From assembly GCA_934045905.1 (NCBI GenBank), contig OW203769.1:32987345-33051344 (forward strand): a stretch of 64,000 bases of DNA, given 5' to 3'. A program made the position numbers and the translations under genes. The notes beneath the pieces are model-generated. The model had not been told where the DNA came from, ran no database searches, and worked only from the letters and a program-made list of their open reading frames with translations. This document shows, piece after piece, positions 35,501 to 46,899 of this stretch. The DNA comes from Leuctra nigra (lineage: Eukaryota > Arthropoda > Insecta > Plecoptera > Leuctridae). How positions within the stretch are numbered: position 1 is the first letter of the stretch; every line of letters begins with the position of its first letter.

Positions 35501-38500
35501 ATCGCGTCAAAACACAAATTTCGCGAAAATTCGCGAGAAAAAGATACATATATTTGGAATCAGGAGTGTATGAAACGTAAAGATATGACAGAAAATTCAT
35601 GCTTCTAAACATTTCGCGTTTATCGTGGAAACCATCAACAACTGGCCCTGTCTATGTCTAACGTGTGTCTTGCGTCTATGTCTATGTCTATGTCTAACGT
35701 GTTGATTGCGTCTATGTCTATGCCTAACGTGTTGCTTGCGTTGCGTCTATGTCTAACTATGTCTATGTCTAACGCGTGTCTTGCGTCTATGTCTATGTCT
35801 AACGAGTGTCTTGCGTCTATGTCTATGTCTAACGTGTTGATTGCGCAGGTCCGCCATCGCCAAGTCGTTCCGAATGAACGCCATGTGGAGCGGATCGTCA
35901 CGCAGCGGGCGAGGCGCGAATCTCAACACTCTGGACCCGCATCTGACAGCCAAGACTCTTCTGCGCAACTACCAGATCGCCAACGACGCCGACACACTCT
36001 CCTCCAGGAGCGGTACGTTGCGTTGTCAGTGTTCAATCCAGGCATAACTGAGGGGCGGGGGCCCCCCGGGGAAAATATTCCATTTGCACAGACACTTTCT
36101 TATTTCTGTACTTCTCTCACGTCTTTTTAAATCGAAGTGTCTATTCGCACCGACACCGAACACCGAATATTCGGTGCGAATAGGACTGTCCGCGCGGCGC
36201 TGCGCGAATAGGACCGGCCTTTTTAATTACAAAGAAATCATGCAACAATTTTCATATCTCAAATTATAGCTCATATTGGGTGTGGATTTCTACATCTGAT
36301 GCGAATACCAGCTCACGGCGTTTCATTCTCCAAAACATTAAGCAATTACCCTACTTTGACACCTATGCACTGTCAATCTTGTCATTAGACCTCCTTTCGA
36401 TTGCAGATCTGACAGACCCAACATGCTCTAAAATGATTTAAAACTAATCTAAGATAATCAGTTTTCAAAAATGTCGCTGCGCGGCAGTTTTCTGGGGTGC
36501 AACCCCCCCCGACCCCCTCTTGAGTCCAACTATAACAATAATAATCCCCCCCCCCCCGGGGCTGAAATATCAGAATTAAACACTGGGCGTTGTTCTAGGA
36601 AAACACACGCCAATAAGTCTTTATTAATTATCCATGAATCGAATGTCTACATATTACATTACACATTGCATTACTCATTGAATAACTTAGTAATGCGATA
36701 ACTTGACATTTTAACAAACATGTTAAAATTGCGCTGTGTCAAATGATTCGTTGTCCCAAATGTAAACATAATAACTCACAAAAAATCGACGATTACATTT
36801 TTAATAACTACTTGCTCACAGGCGCGTGGGAACAAAGTTGCAATGGGGGTCTGGGGGGTCTGTGGGGCCTGGGGGTGGACCCCTGGGGGTGGGGGGTATA
36901 TCCCCCCCCTTCCTACGCGCCTGCTTGCTCATCACAATATGCTCATGTTCATTTGTGTGGAGTTTTGCAAGGTGCCGTTTTGGCAGCATAATGAATACCT
37001 AAAGAGTGTAATGATGATTGATGTGCAGGTCGACGCCAGGGGACGCCGGCGAGACTCTGCAAGACGCGCTACAACACCACGGCGCCGATGTACGGGGTCT
37101 CGTTGACCAGTGACTTACACTCTGATTGCTTGACATGATGTGCAGGTCGCACCAGCATGGCAGGGGGGTTCAGTGCGCGGGAGAGCTGCCAGGGGACGCC
37201 GGCGAGACTCTGCAAGACGCGCTACAACACCACGGCGCCGATGTACGGGGTCTCGTTGACCAGTGACTTACACTCTGATTGCTTGACATGATGTGCAGGT
37301 CGCACCAGCATGGCAGGGGGGTTCAGTGCGCGGGAGAGCTGCCAGGGGACGCCGGCGAGACTCTGCAAGACGCGCTACAACACCACGGCGCCGATGTACG
37401 GGGTCTCGTTGACCAGTGACTTACACTCTGATTGCTTGACATGATGTGCAGGTCGCACCAGCATGGCAGGGGGGTTCAGTGCGCGGGAGAGCTGCCAGGG
37501 GACGCCGGCGAGACTCTGCAAGACGCGCTACAACACCACGGCGCCGATGTACGGGGTCTCGTTGACCAGTGACTTACACTCTGATTGCTTGACATGATGT
37601 GCAGGTCGCACCAGCATGGCAGGGGGGTTCAGTGCGCGGGAGAGCTGCCAGGGGACGCCGGCGAGACTCTGCAAGACGCGCTACAACACCACGGCGCCGA
37701 TGTACGGGGTCTCGTTGACCAGTGACTTACACTCTGATTGCTTGACATGATGTGCAGGTCGCACCAGCATGGCAGGGGGGTTCAGTGCGCGGGAGAGCTG
37801 CCAGGGGACGCCGGCGAGACTCTGCAAGACGCGCTACAACACCACGGCGCCGATGTACGGGGTCTCGTTGACCAGTGGGCAGCCCGTCACCATCGTGCAG
37901 AAGTTCCCGGACCTGTTGCAGCAAGTAGTCTTCGAGACGTGCGAGTGAGTTGACATGAGTTCGCAGACACAAACAGGCGCGTAGGAACCCCCCCATCCCT
38001 GGAGCAGTTTAGTGTCTAAGAATCACTTAAAACTTGTTTAAATTCTAAATAAAGTGCCCTGCCGGGCAATAATAGGGAGTTATTTGTTGTAATTTGAGCA
38101 TCCCAGATTCGATTTAAAAATAAACTTTATATTCGTAACAATGCCATAAGGGCTAAAACTGGGGGGCTTGCCCCCCCCCCCGTCCAGGCGCGTAAAAACT
38201 AAATTTGCAAGGGGGGGGGGAAATAATATTGTTTAAAAGAACTTGAGCTGGAAATACTAGTGTCTACGAAGACAATAGGGGGACTGGGGGAGGGCCCCCC
38301 AGAAAAATGCGGGTCCGGGGCGCACAGCCCCGGATTTTTTTTGAATTTCAGACATCAATTTGGAGCATTTTTACGCGATTTTAACACTTTTCAAGCAATT
38401 TTTTTTTCTTGACACATAAATTTATAAGAACATATAGGGAGGGAAATTGAATCAGAGGGGGGGAGGGATTCCCCCCCCCCCCCTCCTACGCGCCTGCCCC

Positions 38501-41500
38501 AGCCCCCCTTCCGGGTGTCGACCCCCCCCCCCCCACCCCCACGATGAAAGTATAGTTCCTACGCGCCTGGCCACAAATTTGTAGTACAGTCAAATAATGA
38601 GAGTTTTACATTTGGTTTTTTGGGTCATTCTCTTCAGAAAAATGCAATCTCTGCTAAAAATAAAATATCCGATAAAATCCACACACCGGAAGTATTTTTT
38701 AGTCAATTTTTAAGTCAATTCCTTATGCTTATTCCATCTTGTAAAATAATCATGTAAATCCGATTTTGACGAAACTTGGCAGAATTGTTCACCATTCATT
38801 TCAGTGAACACAAAAAACTCTTGTAATTTTTTTTCTCTAAATTTAATCATTCGAGAAAATTATGGACCTCGCATAACTTCAAATTACACTCCAAGTGTCC
38901 TAAATCGTCGAAAAATTACTAAAATATGACTTTTCGATGGGCCATATTTCCTAAACGATGAGATTTAGAGAAAAACGCTCCAAAGCTATTTGTGTTCATT
39001 TAGATGGTGAACAATTCTGCCAAGTTTCGTCAAAGTCGGGGTTACACGTTTTTTTTTTTGCAAAATGGAGTTAACCTGGGAAATTAATTTTAAAAGTGAT
39101 TAAAAAGTAAGTATTTCTAGTTAACGGATTTTGGCAGATTTTGGATATTTTGTAGAGGGCATTTTTCTGAACAGAATAACACCAAAAAGACCAAATGTTG
39201 CAAAGCCTGATTTGACTCCACTATTGGACTGATACTAATTCCTTGTCGAGTTGGGCGGGACCTTAGAGTGTACAATGAGATTTTCTTTGCATTAGGTCAC
39301 TTTATTGAGAAAATAATTATATCCAGGGACCCGAACCTTTATTAATAAAGGTTCCGGTTCCGGTTCCACAATTTTACTTTATAAAGGTTCGGGTTCCGGT
39401 TCTTAAACAAATAATCTTAAAGGTTCGGTTCCGGTTCCTGCATAAAGGTTCCGGGTTCCGGTTCTCAAATTTTAAATCAAACTAGATTATAACACTTCAG
39501 TATTATGTCAAATATAAAGGAATGATTGGATTTGGATTTTGTCCTATGAATGAAGCACTGGTGTAGTGTTTGTAATGCGTACAGAAGTCAGAGGATGGTG
39601 AGCAGACTAACTAAATCTCAGAGTCAGAAGAGACAATGGCGGCAATTTTCTCCATAAGACGGCGTAAACATTCATTTTGCCAGAGCTTCATAATTGTCAG
39701 CAATGCAGTTCTCATCGCAGTAGTCAGATTCAAAAATTGAAAACTCGAGCATCATTTGAAAATGAAGGATTTTCAAGAATTAAAAAAAGTCTACAAAAAA
39801 TACTAATAGAAATTTTATCAAAAAATAAAACTTTTTGCAACTTTGGAAATAATATTTTTTGAAAATATCATAATATTAATATCCAAGTGTTAAAAAATTA
39901 AATCGTACATGTTTCTTTTATTAAAAGAAGGAACCTTAAAGAACCTTTAAGAACCTTATTGATTATAAAGGTTCGGGTTCCGGTTCCGGTTCTTGGGGAA
40001 ACAAGTATAACGGTTCCGGTTCTGGTTCCAAAATTATAAAGGTTCATACCGGTTCTAGGTTCCGGTTCCGGTTCGGGTCCCTGATTATATCCATAAATTG
40101 CCAAAAGATAATTTTGTATAATTAAGTATTGTCCTGGTATTAATTGCATGCTGCATTTTGTTTTATTACTAAAAAAATAAGGTAACAAATTCTATGCCAA
40201 AACAAAAAGTAAACGAAAAAAAACGTGATTTTACGCATTATGACTTGTTTAGCAATAACAAGAACCCCGGTTCACCCTAAAGTCCATTTTCCCAAACCGC
40301 GTCACTTTATGTTTCTACTGTGAGGGGCAGGATGGGATTCTAAGAAGACAATACCCCTCACACTACCTAGGAGTAGGGGTATTTAACTGATTTTTAGTAT
40401 TGTTAGAATCGTATTTTTAATTTTAAATGGACATTGACGACTTTAAAGTAGTACCTTCATTATACATATATATAAAAAAAAAAATCTTGAAATTACAAGT
40501 TCAGAAAACGTTTTCCTACATTTCAACTATATTTAAGTATAAATGAATCATAAAATGTCATTTAACTTGCAACCCCTGTCGTATAGCGAGGTTTCAATTT
40601 ATTGCCTTCCGAGAATGAACAAAACTGTAACACAGGAGGTATAGGGAAATCATTTAGTTTTTGGTTGATAACTTTTAAAATAGCACACGTTGGTATTGTT
40701 TTCAATTTTTTTCCTAATAGAATGTCCAACTATCTATCTAGAAATCAGTTTTTTGAAAAAACGTTGAATCTCAGTAAAATTCAAAACTCAAAAATAGCAT
40801 GGAAATCGTCATAATTTTAATGGCCCCCATAAGACTACATGTTAAAAATAGGAATTTATAACTACAATATCTCAAAATCTAGACACGAGAAGTTGTTCAT
40901 ATTTCACAGTATCGTGAATATAGTGATTATTGATACCTCTGCCAAAAATAGGCTTATTTGGAAGATATGAGATATCAGTTGTGCTACCTTAAAGTCCACA
41001 AAGAAAGGAACCTTTTTATGTAGATGTTATTCATCATATCTGGTAATATAGCCAATCATCATAACCACAATTGCACATGCGACCTTTTTTGAACACAATC
41101 TGCTGATTGCTTTAATATGCTTATTTAATTGATAATTTCCTTCTGCACCATATAAATGCAAGAAAAAGTAGGGTAGCCGAACTAATGTTCAAAATATCTA
41201 TATCACTTTATAAATTTGAGTTAGCCTTATAACTCACATACACAAAACACTTGACATAGCAACCAGCAAATCGAAAAACACAGTAAATTTCGTAGTAAAT
41301 TTTAGATTTACCTATACTATACTTTCCGACGATTTATTTATTTTTTATTTATTTGTACAATACAACAGAGTAAAACTCCACAAGTGGACATAACATATAA
41401 AATAACGACAAATTATGAAAAACTAACAGAGAAAAGCAATTGATACAATAAGTTAAAAATTAAAACAGGAAAAATTTAAATAATCAACACAAACTAAATT

Positions 41501-42291
41501 ATACTAATCTAATGCTAATCTATGAACCTAATCTAAACTGGGGCTAAACAAATATAAATTTATTAAAAGTGGACCTAATGTTTTCAATAGAATTGTTAAA
41601 AATATCTAATGTGTAATCAATTTTGAAGTTAAAATTATCAAAAGTATACATCATTCTAACACAAGAATGTTTCAAAATATTTATCCTACTTTTATGAGTT
41701 TTAAATGATGATTTGTGGCGAGTGAGGCGGGAAGGAACTGAAAATTTGATTTTAGACAGATTCTAACCAAAAACTAATATTGTGTGCAATATTATAATGG
41801 TATTTAATATTTATTAAGATTTTTATGTCACCTACCCTTACGTTTTAAAAGCTAGGAACCAAATCTAAATAATTTTCATAAACCTCGAGGTTTCCTCATT
41901 TTCTGAAGACAAAAAATTGAAAACTCAATAAAAGTTGAGAGTTGCAGGTTACAAGACATTTGATTAATCTTTTAGATAAAAATATAGTTGAAATGTTGAA
42001 AAATTAATAAAAATTGTTAATTTCAATAAAACAATATTTTCGTAAAATCTACTTGGTCATTTTGAAGATCTAATTTGAAATATATTTTGTTTCAGATCTG
42101 GCGAATGCGACGTTGTACGAGGGGAATGCACGCAGACCTACGTTCCCTATTTGTTCTTAGTGATCCCATTGGGCCCTGTTACATTAACAGGCCAGGATTA
42201 CGTGTTAGTCGAGAGCGGCTGCGTCTGCAAGCCGAAGTACGCAGCTTCCAGTGTCGAGCCCAGTTCTCAGTCAGCGATTCCCAGCCTCTGA
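32547..42291 (+). CDS. Secreted Spatzle/neurotrophin-like cystine-knot ligand (4 visible coding exons)
   Basis: Exons 32547-32707, 35849-36012, 37758-37944 and 42096-42291 (TGA 42289-42291) join in phase 2, 1, 2. The first supplies a signal peptide from Met at 32556 (MIVLAAFTFTSAAA). The second gives a short pro-region. The third and fourth give the knot: RESCQGTPARLCKT, FETCESGECDVVRGEC and an end ESGCVCKPKY, seven cysteines in all. C-terminal xSGCxCK and a QxVxxETC strand are features of Spatzle-type ligands of Toll receptors. RSGR at the second/third exon junction could be a furin-type cleavage site. The protein is short (about 230 residues visible), and an upstream exon may exist. PTTH/Trunk-type knots are a less likely alternative. 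Introns are filled with transposons, and the third exon is preceded by five partial or full duplicates. Confidence 0.8.
32838..33145. mobile_element. Foldback MITE
   Basis: aaaaaggcggcccctact at the left pairs with agtaggggccgccttttt at the right. The arms run about 100 bp and include an accgattgtcttaaaatttt phrase. Intron 1 of the Spatzle-like gene. Confidence 0.8.
33607..34030. mobile_element. MITE, TAGRGAAGTCTC-type ends, copy 1
   Basis: tagaagtctcgtgaaatttt at one end and gagacttcccta at the other. The interior matches 60555-60981 throughout (ggcgggaaaaacggc, gttgccatggcaata). Confidence 0.7.
34168..34232. repeat. Hairpin with poly-C loop
   Basis: acacaaaattcccacg and its complement flank a run of about 23 C. 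Possibly a remnant miniature element or a sequencing-prone hairpin. Confidence 0.6.
34378..34640 (-). mobile_element. 5S rRNA-derived SINE-like element
   Basis: The reverse strand reads GTTAAGCAACATTGAGCGAG then GTCAGTACTTGGATGGGTGACC, matching the internal promoter half of 5S rRNA (GTACTTGGATGGGTGACC is near-universal). The remaining body carries gacgttaagccgttggtccc, not part of 5S rRNA. This layout fits a 5S-derived (SINE3-type) retroposon rather than a 5S gene. Confidence 0.7.
34730..35846. repeat. 81-bp minisatellite abutting a splice acceptor, split by a hAT MITE
   Basis: Units of atgtctatgtctaacgtgtt type recur with an exact 81-bp period (caagtctaacgctcagtg at 34844, 34925, 35006). 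The array stops at 35079, resumes at 35651 and ends inside the acceptor gattgcgcag of the exon at 35849. The open frame through it reflects a period divisible by three and is not a gene. Confidence 0.85.
35080..35650. mobile_element. hAT-type MITE, CAGAGCCAGTTGTT ends
   Basis: Ends CAGAGCCAGTTGTT / AACAACTGGCCCTG, flanked by TCTATGTC on both sides. Because that word is part of the host minisatellite, the duplication is weaker evidence here. Contains many tcgcgat motifs. Confidence 0.75.
36040..36560. repeat. Dispersed repeat, copy 2
   Basis: Same ordered motifs as 27700-28215. A GC-rich palindromic insertion with tattcgcaccga...tcggtgcgaata lies at about 36140-36220. Confidence 0.55.
36819..36923. 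mobile_element. hAT-type MITE, CAGGCGCG ends, 105 bp
   Basis: Exact 8-bp duplication CTTGCTCA (36811-36818, 36924-36931) around ends CAGGCGCGTGG / CTACGCGCCTG. The body is mostly G-rich tggggg motifs followed by a C run. Unusually small. Confidence 0.85.
37029..37757 (+). repeat. Tandem duplicates of the third Spatzle-like exon start and its acceptor (153-bp period)
   Basis: Full units begin at 37146, 37299, 37452 and 37605. A first unit at 37029 lacks 36 bp, and the real exon begins at 37758. Each unit has the acceptor gacatgatgtgcag and the exon's first 120 bases; the sequence then departs from the exon (gacttacactctg instead of gggcagcccgtc) and reads into an in-frame TGA. Only the last unit continues to the true donor. 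The units look identical. Confidence 0.9.
37974..38569. mobile_element. hAT-type MITE, CAGGCGCGTAG ends, with nested copy
   Basis: Outer ends CAGGCGCGTAGG / CTACGCGCCTG with a near-exact duplication GACACAAA / GCCACAAA. A second copy with the same ends is nested at 38185-38496 inside a C run. Several G or C homopolymers exceed 9. Confidence 0.8.
38609..39198. mobile_element. Foldback element
   Basis: acatttggttttttgggtca at the left pairs with its complement at 39198, and a second well-paired stretch (cgaaacttggcagaattgtt and complement) lies inside. Intron 3 of the Spatzle-like gene. Confidence 0.75.
39324..40083. mobile_element. hAT-type MITE with GGTTCC iterons, copy 3
   Basis: Ends CAGGGACCCGAACC / GGTTCGGGTCCCTG and an exact 8-bp duplication ATTATATC (39316-39323, 40084-40091). 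760 bp. Confidence 0.9.
40490..41330. repeat. Dispersed repeat related to 26592-27148
   Basis: Shares taacacaggaggtatag, tagcacacgttggta and surrounding order with 26592-27148 and 58960-59420. An inverted partial copy lies at about 41870-42060. No coding frame. Confidence 0.55.
41331..41760 (-). mobile_element. Possible LINE 3' tail fragment
   Basis: atttatttattttttattta followed by gtacaatacaacagagtaaa resembles the A-rich 3' end of an insect LINE read on the reverse strand. No reverse-transcriptase frame is attached, so this is tentative. Confidence 0.3.
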
Positions 42292-44264
42292 AGCAACGCC
42301 ATAGTGAATAATAACATTATTTATCACATCTAATTTATGTAATAGTAATAGTTTTATTGTTTAAGTAGTTTATACTACACTCAATTCGCTTAAAATATTG
42401 TAAAATCTATTTATAAGGTACCATTAAAACATTATACTGCAGGTTCATATTTTTTGTTTTCATTCCCATTACCTCCTCTTCATGTGCGTTCACGACGTAC
42501 AAAAATCACTTTCCAAAGCTTTGCAACGGAAAAGTGCTGTAACACCTACGGCCAAGTCAGGTCTGTAGAGAAAGGTTTTTATAATCAGTTGATTAATGTT
42601 TAGATTTTGATTGATTATTAGAGTTTAACGGCGCGTCAACGACGAGGTTATATTGCGCACATTAATTTTAACTTTGTTGAACTAAGTGGAGGACATCGGG
42701 AGGGGTCGACCTAACGGGCCCGATCTGGGGGAGTCTGAAACTGGTGGGAAAGCCAGGTCAGAATGGGGACAGACCGGGGGGTGGAGAGCTTCGGGCCGGT
42801 GGGACTCGATTTCAGGGGGATCACCATCTCGAGGGGGGAGGCCGGCCCGAGGGGCCCGCGAATTTGGGGAGGGCATGGGACTAGGTCGACCCTGGACTGC
42901 ACTTGGTTGGGGCCAACTCGTATGTGAGCCGGCCCCTTAAGCCCCACCACCACGTCAAGGTGGCAGTCCATTGGTGGGGTTTAGATTTTGGTTAATCCCA
43001 AAAACCAATCAAGACGTCAAACGAAACGCGTCTTCGGGGGGGGGGGGGTAAGCGCCCTCCCCCTTGCCCAAAAGTCAGGAAAACATTAAATGTTTGTGGT
43101 GTTTTACATATAGTTTCAATTTGTAAACAAAAAACTCAAAAATATAATATCAAAGTGTAAAAAAAAAAACAATGACAAATTTAAAAAGTATTGAATATCT
43201 CAACAAAATATATCTCACAACGTCTCAAAATTGAAGTGTCCAAAGTCCAAAAAACGCCCTGCGGGGTTGGGTATGGGGCGGGCGCCCCCCGTAATTCTTG
43301 GAATATTGTTTTCCTTTGCAGAAATCTTGCGGACGCCTATGGCTAGCTAGGTAATTACTAAAAGTAAAATTTTGTGTTGATTTTTTTTTTGAAAAAGTAC
43401 TAGGTAGTAATTATTTTGCAATTCGTTTTTCTATGTTTTAAGAGCAAGGGATACTTACCTAATAATATTGTAGGCATGGTATGTTATTAGATAAAGATAA
43501 CTGGGGATATTATAGCCTGAATAGCCTCTCCAGACGGGGGGGGGGTTATTATTTAAACACTTTTGCAATTTGGCTTAGTGGACATATGTATGATTATTGA
43601 TGACGATTGTAAGATGATTCAGTGGGAAAAAAAAACGACTTTTGTACCAAAAATGTCAAAATTTAGTTTTATGAAAAGACTCGAGAAAAATCATTTGCGA
43701 AATAAAATTTAGAAAATTGTTATTAATAACATATATAATTTGTGATAAGTACACCATGGTAGGTAGTAGTACTTATTTGGCATTGCCCATTGGCATATAT
43801 TTTCCGAAATTAAAATGAGTCGAAAGATGAATAAAAATATACAAGATAGGTACGTACCTACCTATATACCTACCTAAGTACCGACTTATTAAAGTGTCAT
43901 ATGAATTAGGTACCTAGTACATTAGATCGATCTTTTCTGATGCACTTCAGTACAAACCGCATTATTGTAGTCATCACCACTATAAAGAAAATTGTACTGA
44001 AAGGTAACCCCTTTTTCTACTGGGGAGTAAAATGGCGTACACCGTGGGCTTGCAGGCTAGTCAGATCAAACGTAATATCAAACTGGTCCCGTGGGGAAGA
44101 GTCGCTTTAAGTTTCAAATGGGGGTGCTCGCTTGATAAACAGAACTAAAGTGTGATTTCTTCCTTTCCGAACAAATTCAAAGTTGATCTTGCCCTTAGCA
44201 TAAGATCAGATGGCTTTCTCTTTTTAAATATTATTTGGAAATTAATTATAAATTAAAATATTTA
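42292..44264. other. Intergenic with a GC-rich island
   Basis: ATTAAA at about 42423 may serve the Spatzle-like gene. The island 42690-42975 is strikingly GC-rich, carries overlapping open frames on both strands and a ccaccttgacgtggtgg hairpin on the reverse strand. I read it as a retroelement fragment, not a gene. C and G runs occur near 43038 and 43535. Nothing else is supported. Confidence 0.4.
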
Positions 44265-44419
44265 GGCCTGGAATAACCAAAGTTAAATTGTGCTGGATTA
44301 ACTAACTTTTGGATTAATTCAATTGTTTCACTCATTTTGAGGTATCTGATTGGCTGTGCCGCCAATTTAGTCCAATATTTAGTTAATCCGGCTCAGATTA
44401 ACTTTGGTTATACCGGCCC
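44265..44419. mobile_element. PIF/Harbinger-like MITE
   Basis: GGCCTGGAATAACCAAAG at one end and CTTTGGTTATACCGGCC at the other, with TTTA next to or near both ends. Similar size and GGCC ends to 1427-1572 but diverged. Confidence 0.6.
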
Positions 44420-44470
44420 TTTACAGGTTATATCGGCCCTTAGGTAGGTAACCTACGTACCGAAAAAAAC

Positions 44471-45038
44471 TCAGTCTGCAAAGAGCGTAACCATTTCAAC
44501 GGAAGCTTTTTGACAGGAAAGTCTTTTTAGATTATTGCAGTTTTCTCCAATGACAGCAAAAACTTCCACACAGCTGATACATCGCATTTCCAAACTCTCG
44601 ATGTTCACCAGCTTGCCGACATGCTGCAGCCAGAAATCCAGGTGACTTGCAACCTCTTCTGTAAATGGCCTTGGTGGTGGCTCATAAGTGTAGCGGTAAC
44701 GGTAAAACCCGCTACACTTGCTCAACTCGCACAACGGCTCGACAACTAGGTAGCTTCTTCATGTTTCTGTGCACCAACGTAGCGTAGATGACTCGACTAT
44801 CCTTCAACTTCACACGGTCTTGTGATGCTTCTCGGAACACAACATCACACATGGTGTCCCACTCGCTTGCAGGAATATTTTCCACCAACAATGCCTGGAG
44901 ACTGTCAAATTCTTCCTGCCACGATGGTTCATTATAACTGTAGCTTGAATCAATATCAATACAAGTCTTCAACACTTGTTTCCCTACCTCATTGCGAGCG
45001 AGATCTAACAAGCTTTTAGGTTGTTTATGAGGCGCCAT
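44471..45038 (-). pseudogene. F-box/LRR-like gene broken by a one-base frameshift
   Basis: ATG at 45038 opens MAPHKQPKSLLDLARNEVGK, running to a stop at 44712. A second frame, displaced by one base and overlapping from about 44750, carries on (CELSKCSGFYRYR...) to a TGA at 44471-44473. Together they make about 188 residues. The start resembles the PKSLLDLA opening of insect F-box-like proteins, and the end (VNIESLEMRC, ENCNNLKRLSC) looks like leucine-rich repeats, a layout used in substrate-recognition subunits of ubiquitin ligases. The assignment is by motif impression only. An assembly error could also explain the single-base shift. Confidence 0.5.
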
Positions 45039-45083
45039 GAAAACAAATTCACATGAATTTTTTTTAGAAAATATAATATCCAC

Positions 45084-46629
45084 AACTCCACAATTTGAGG
45101 TTAACCGTTAAATTAAAGAAAGACTCGGGATGACTCGGGAGGAATGGAATCAAAGCAATGATGGAAATGGAACTAGTACAAATAATATTTCCCACCTAAA
45201 CCAAAGTCAGCGCCTTCGAAATTTGCTTTGGTTGGTCAAGGTATGTAGAATGTGCATTAATTATAATCACCGAACCTCTACCCAAAGAACCTAAAATCTA
45301 ATATCTAAAGTCTTTGCACCAAGACAAGATGGCAAAGCATCGGTAGTGGTTATTTGTGTTTCTGCACGACTTATTTACATTAAATAAATGTATTTAAGAG
45401 CCCGTGGCCGCTATTAGATTGTATGGTATGTATACTGCATTTCCTAAGCTTTATACAAAAAAATCATGCGATATTATTGTCTCAAACTGGAGGTGAGGTA
45501 ACGTGACACCGAATCTCCTAAACTTACGTGGGTCATACTTTTTGCATGATTCTTCAGGTTGCTTGGTATTTCAAATTGTAAGTAAATTGTACCTACACAC
45601 TTGTCAACATAATAATCATGTTTGATATGGGAACTTGATATATTGAGGGGCTAGGTAGTCCAGCCCGAAACATTTCATTGATGTCCCTGGCGATTATATA
45701 GTAGGTACCTACCTACCTACACTTGGCATGTTGTAGGTACCTTGTATAACTACTGTTACCTATCTACCTGCAGCTTGTGACTGCTACAGATGTATACTCA
45801 ACGCATTAAGTTGTGATAAAACTTACCCCCTATCGCGACTACCTGTCATACACAGAAGTAGTATAAGTTGCCTAAAATACAGATATTTGTATACAGAGGG
45901 GTGATTTGCAAGACTGGTTTTATCATTGGCTTGATCACGACTTAATGCGTTGGCTGTACCTAGCTAATTGCAGAAAATAGAAACATTTGGAAACAGTGGC
46001 ATGTCAGTTTAATTAAAAGTTCCTATATTTAATGTCAGTAATTCTTGTGGTTCACACCTGTGGGAGACCACACGATCTGATTTGCTTACTACTATTGCTC
46101 TAGCCCTTCACTCCGCTCCAGAACTTTACTCTCATGTCTTGTGCTTTGTCACTGGTATTATTATAGTTTGTTACACTGCAACTCAATACTGATTTTGCAC
46201 AGAAAATCAAAGTAAGTTTACTTTGATTTTCTTTGTAAGTTTAACAAATTCGACATTACCACGTATAGTAGCACTTTCAAACTGCATTGAAACCGCTTTA
46301 GTCAAATCGGTTTGACTAAACTCGGTTATAAACCTGTGACATACGCATCGAATTTAACTCGATTCGCATTTGATCCACTTCACTTCTGAAAGTGTGCTGG
46401 AAGTTTCAAATTGGTTTGAAATAGCGTGATATACAGTTCAATCCGCATTAAAGACGTCCCCGCATTCGTTCCTCCACAGAAACGTCGTCAAGCAGGTTGT
46501 GGGTAGCTGTCATTTACTTGATTGTCATTTGTTTAGTTAATAATTAGTTTTACACGTTTTTGTAGCTAAAGTCATCAAAACCCATTGCAGCACCCAGGAA
46601 CTTAGGAAGTGGGTAGGTAATATTAATTA
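45084..46629. other. Intergenic, no gene seen
   Basis: AT-rich with gtaggtacctacctac-type short repeats near 45700. The part at about 46260-46470 has paired cactttcaaactg / tttgaaa motifs suggestive of a miniature element, but no clear ends. Confidence 0.4.
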
Positions 46630-46899
46630 CTAGGAAAACGCTCAGTGTAACGCGTTGATGAGCGAGCACGGGTAAGTGCAAATTCTCGAACCGGAAATGC
46701 GTACACAACGCGCAGAAAACATAATCAATTCAATATGGATGTATACATACATAATCAATTCAATATGGATGTTGAATATATTGAATTATTATTTCCATAT
46801 TTCCATATTGAATTGATTATGATATCAGCTTAATATGCTTTTCATCGAAACTTTAAAATAGCATCTAAGCACCTGGTTCATAAAGCAAATCAGAATCAA

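Noticed and set aside
37727..37996. Open frames across the 153-bp repeat on both strands
   Set aside because: Produced by repetition at a period divisible by three; the exon frame with splice sites explains the sequence.
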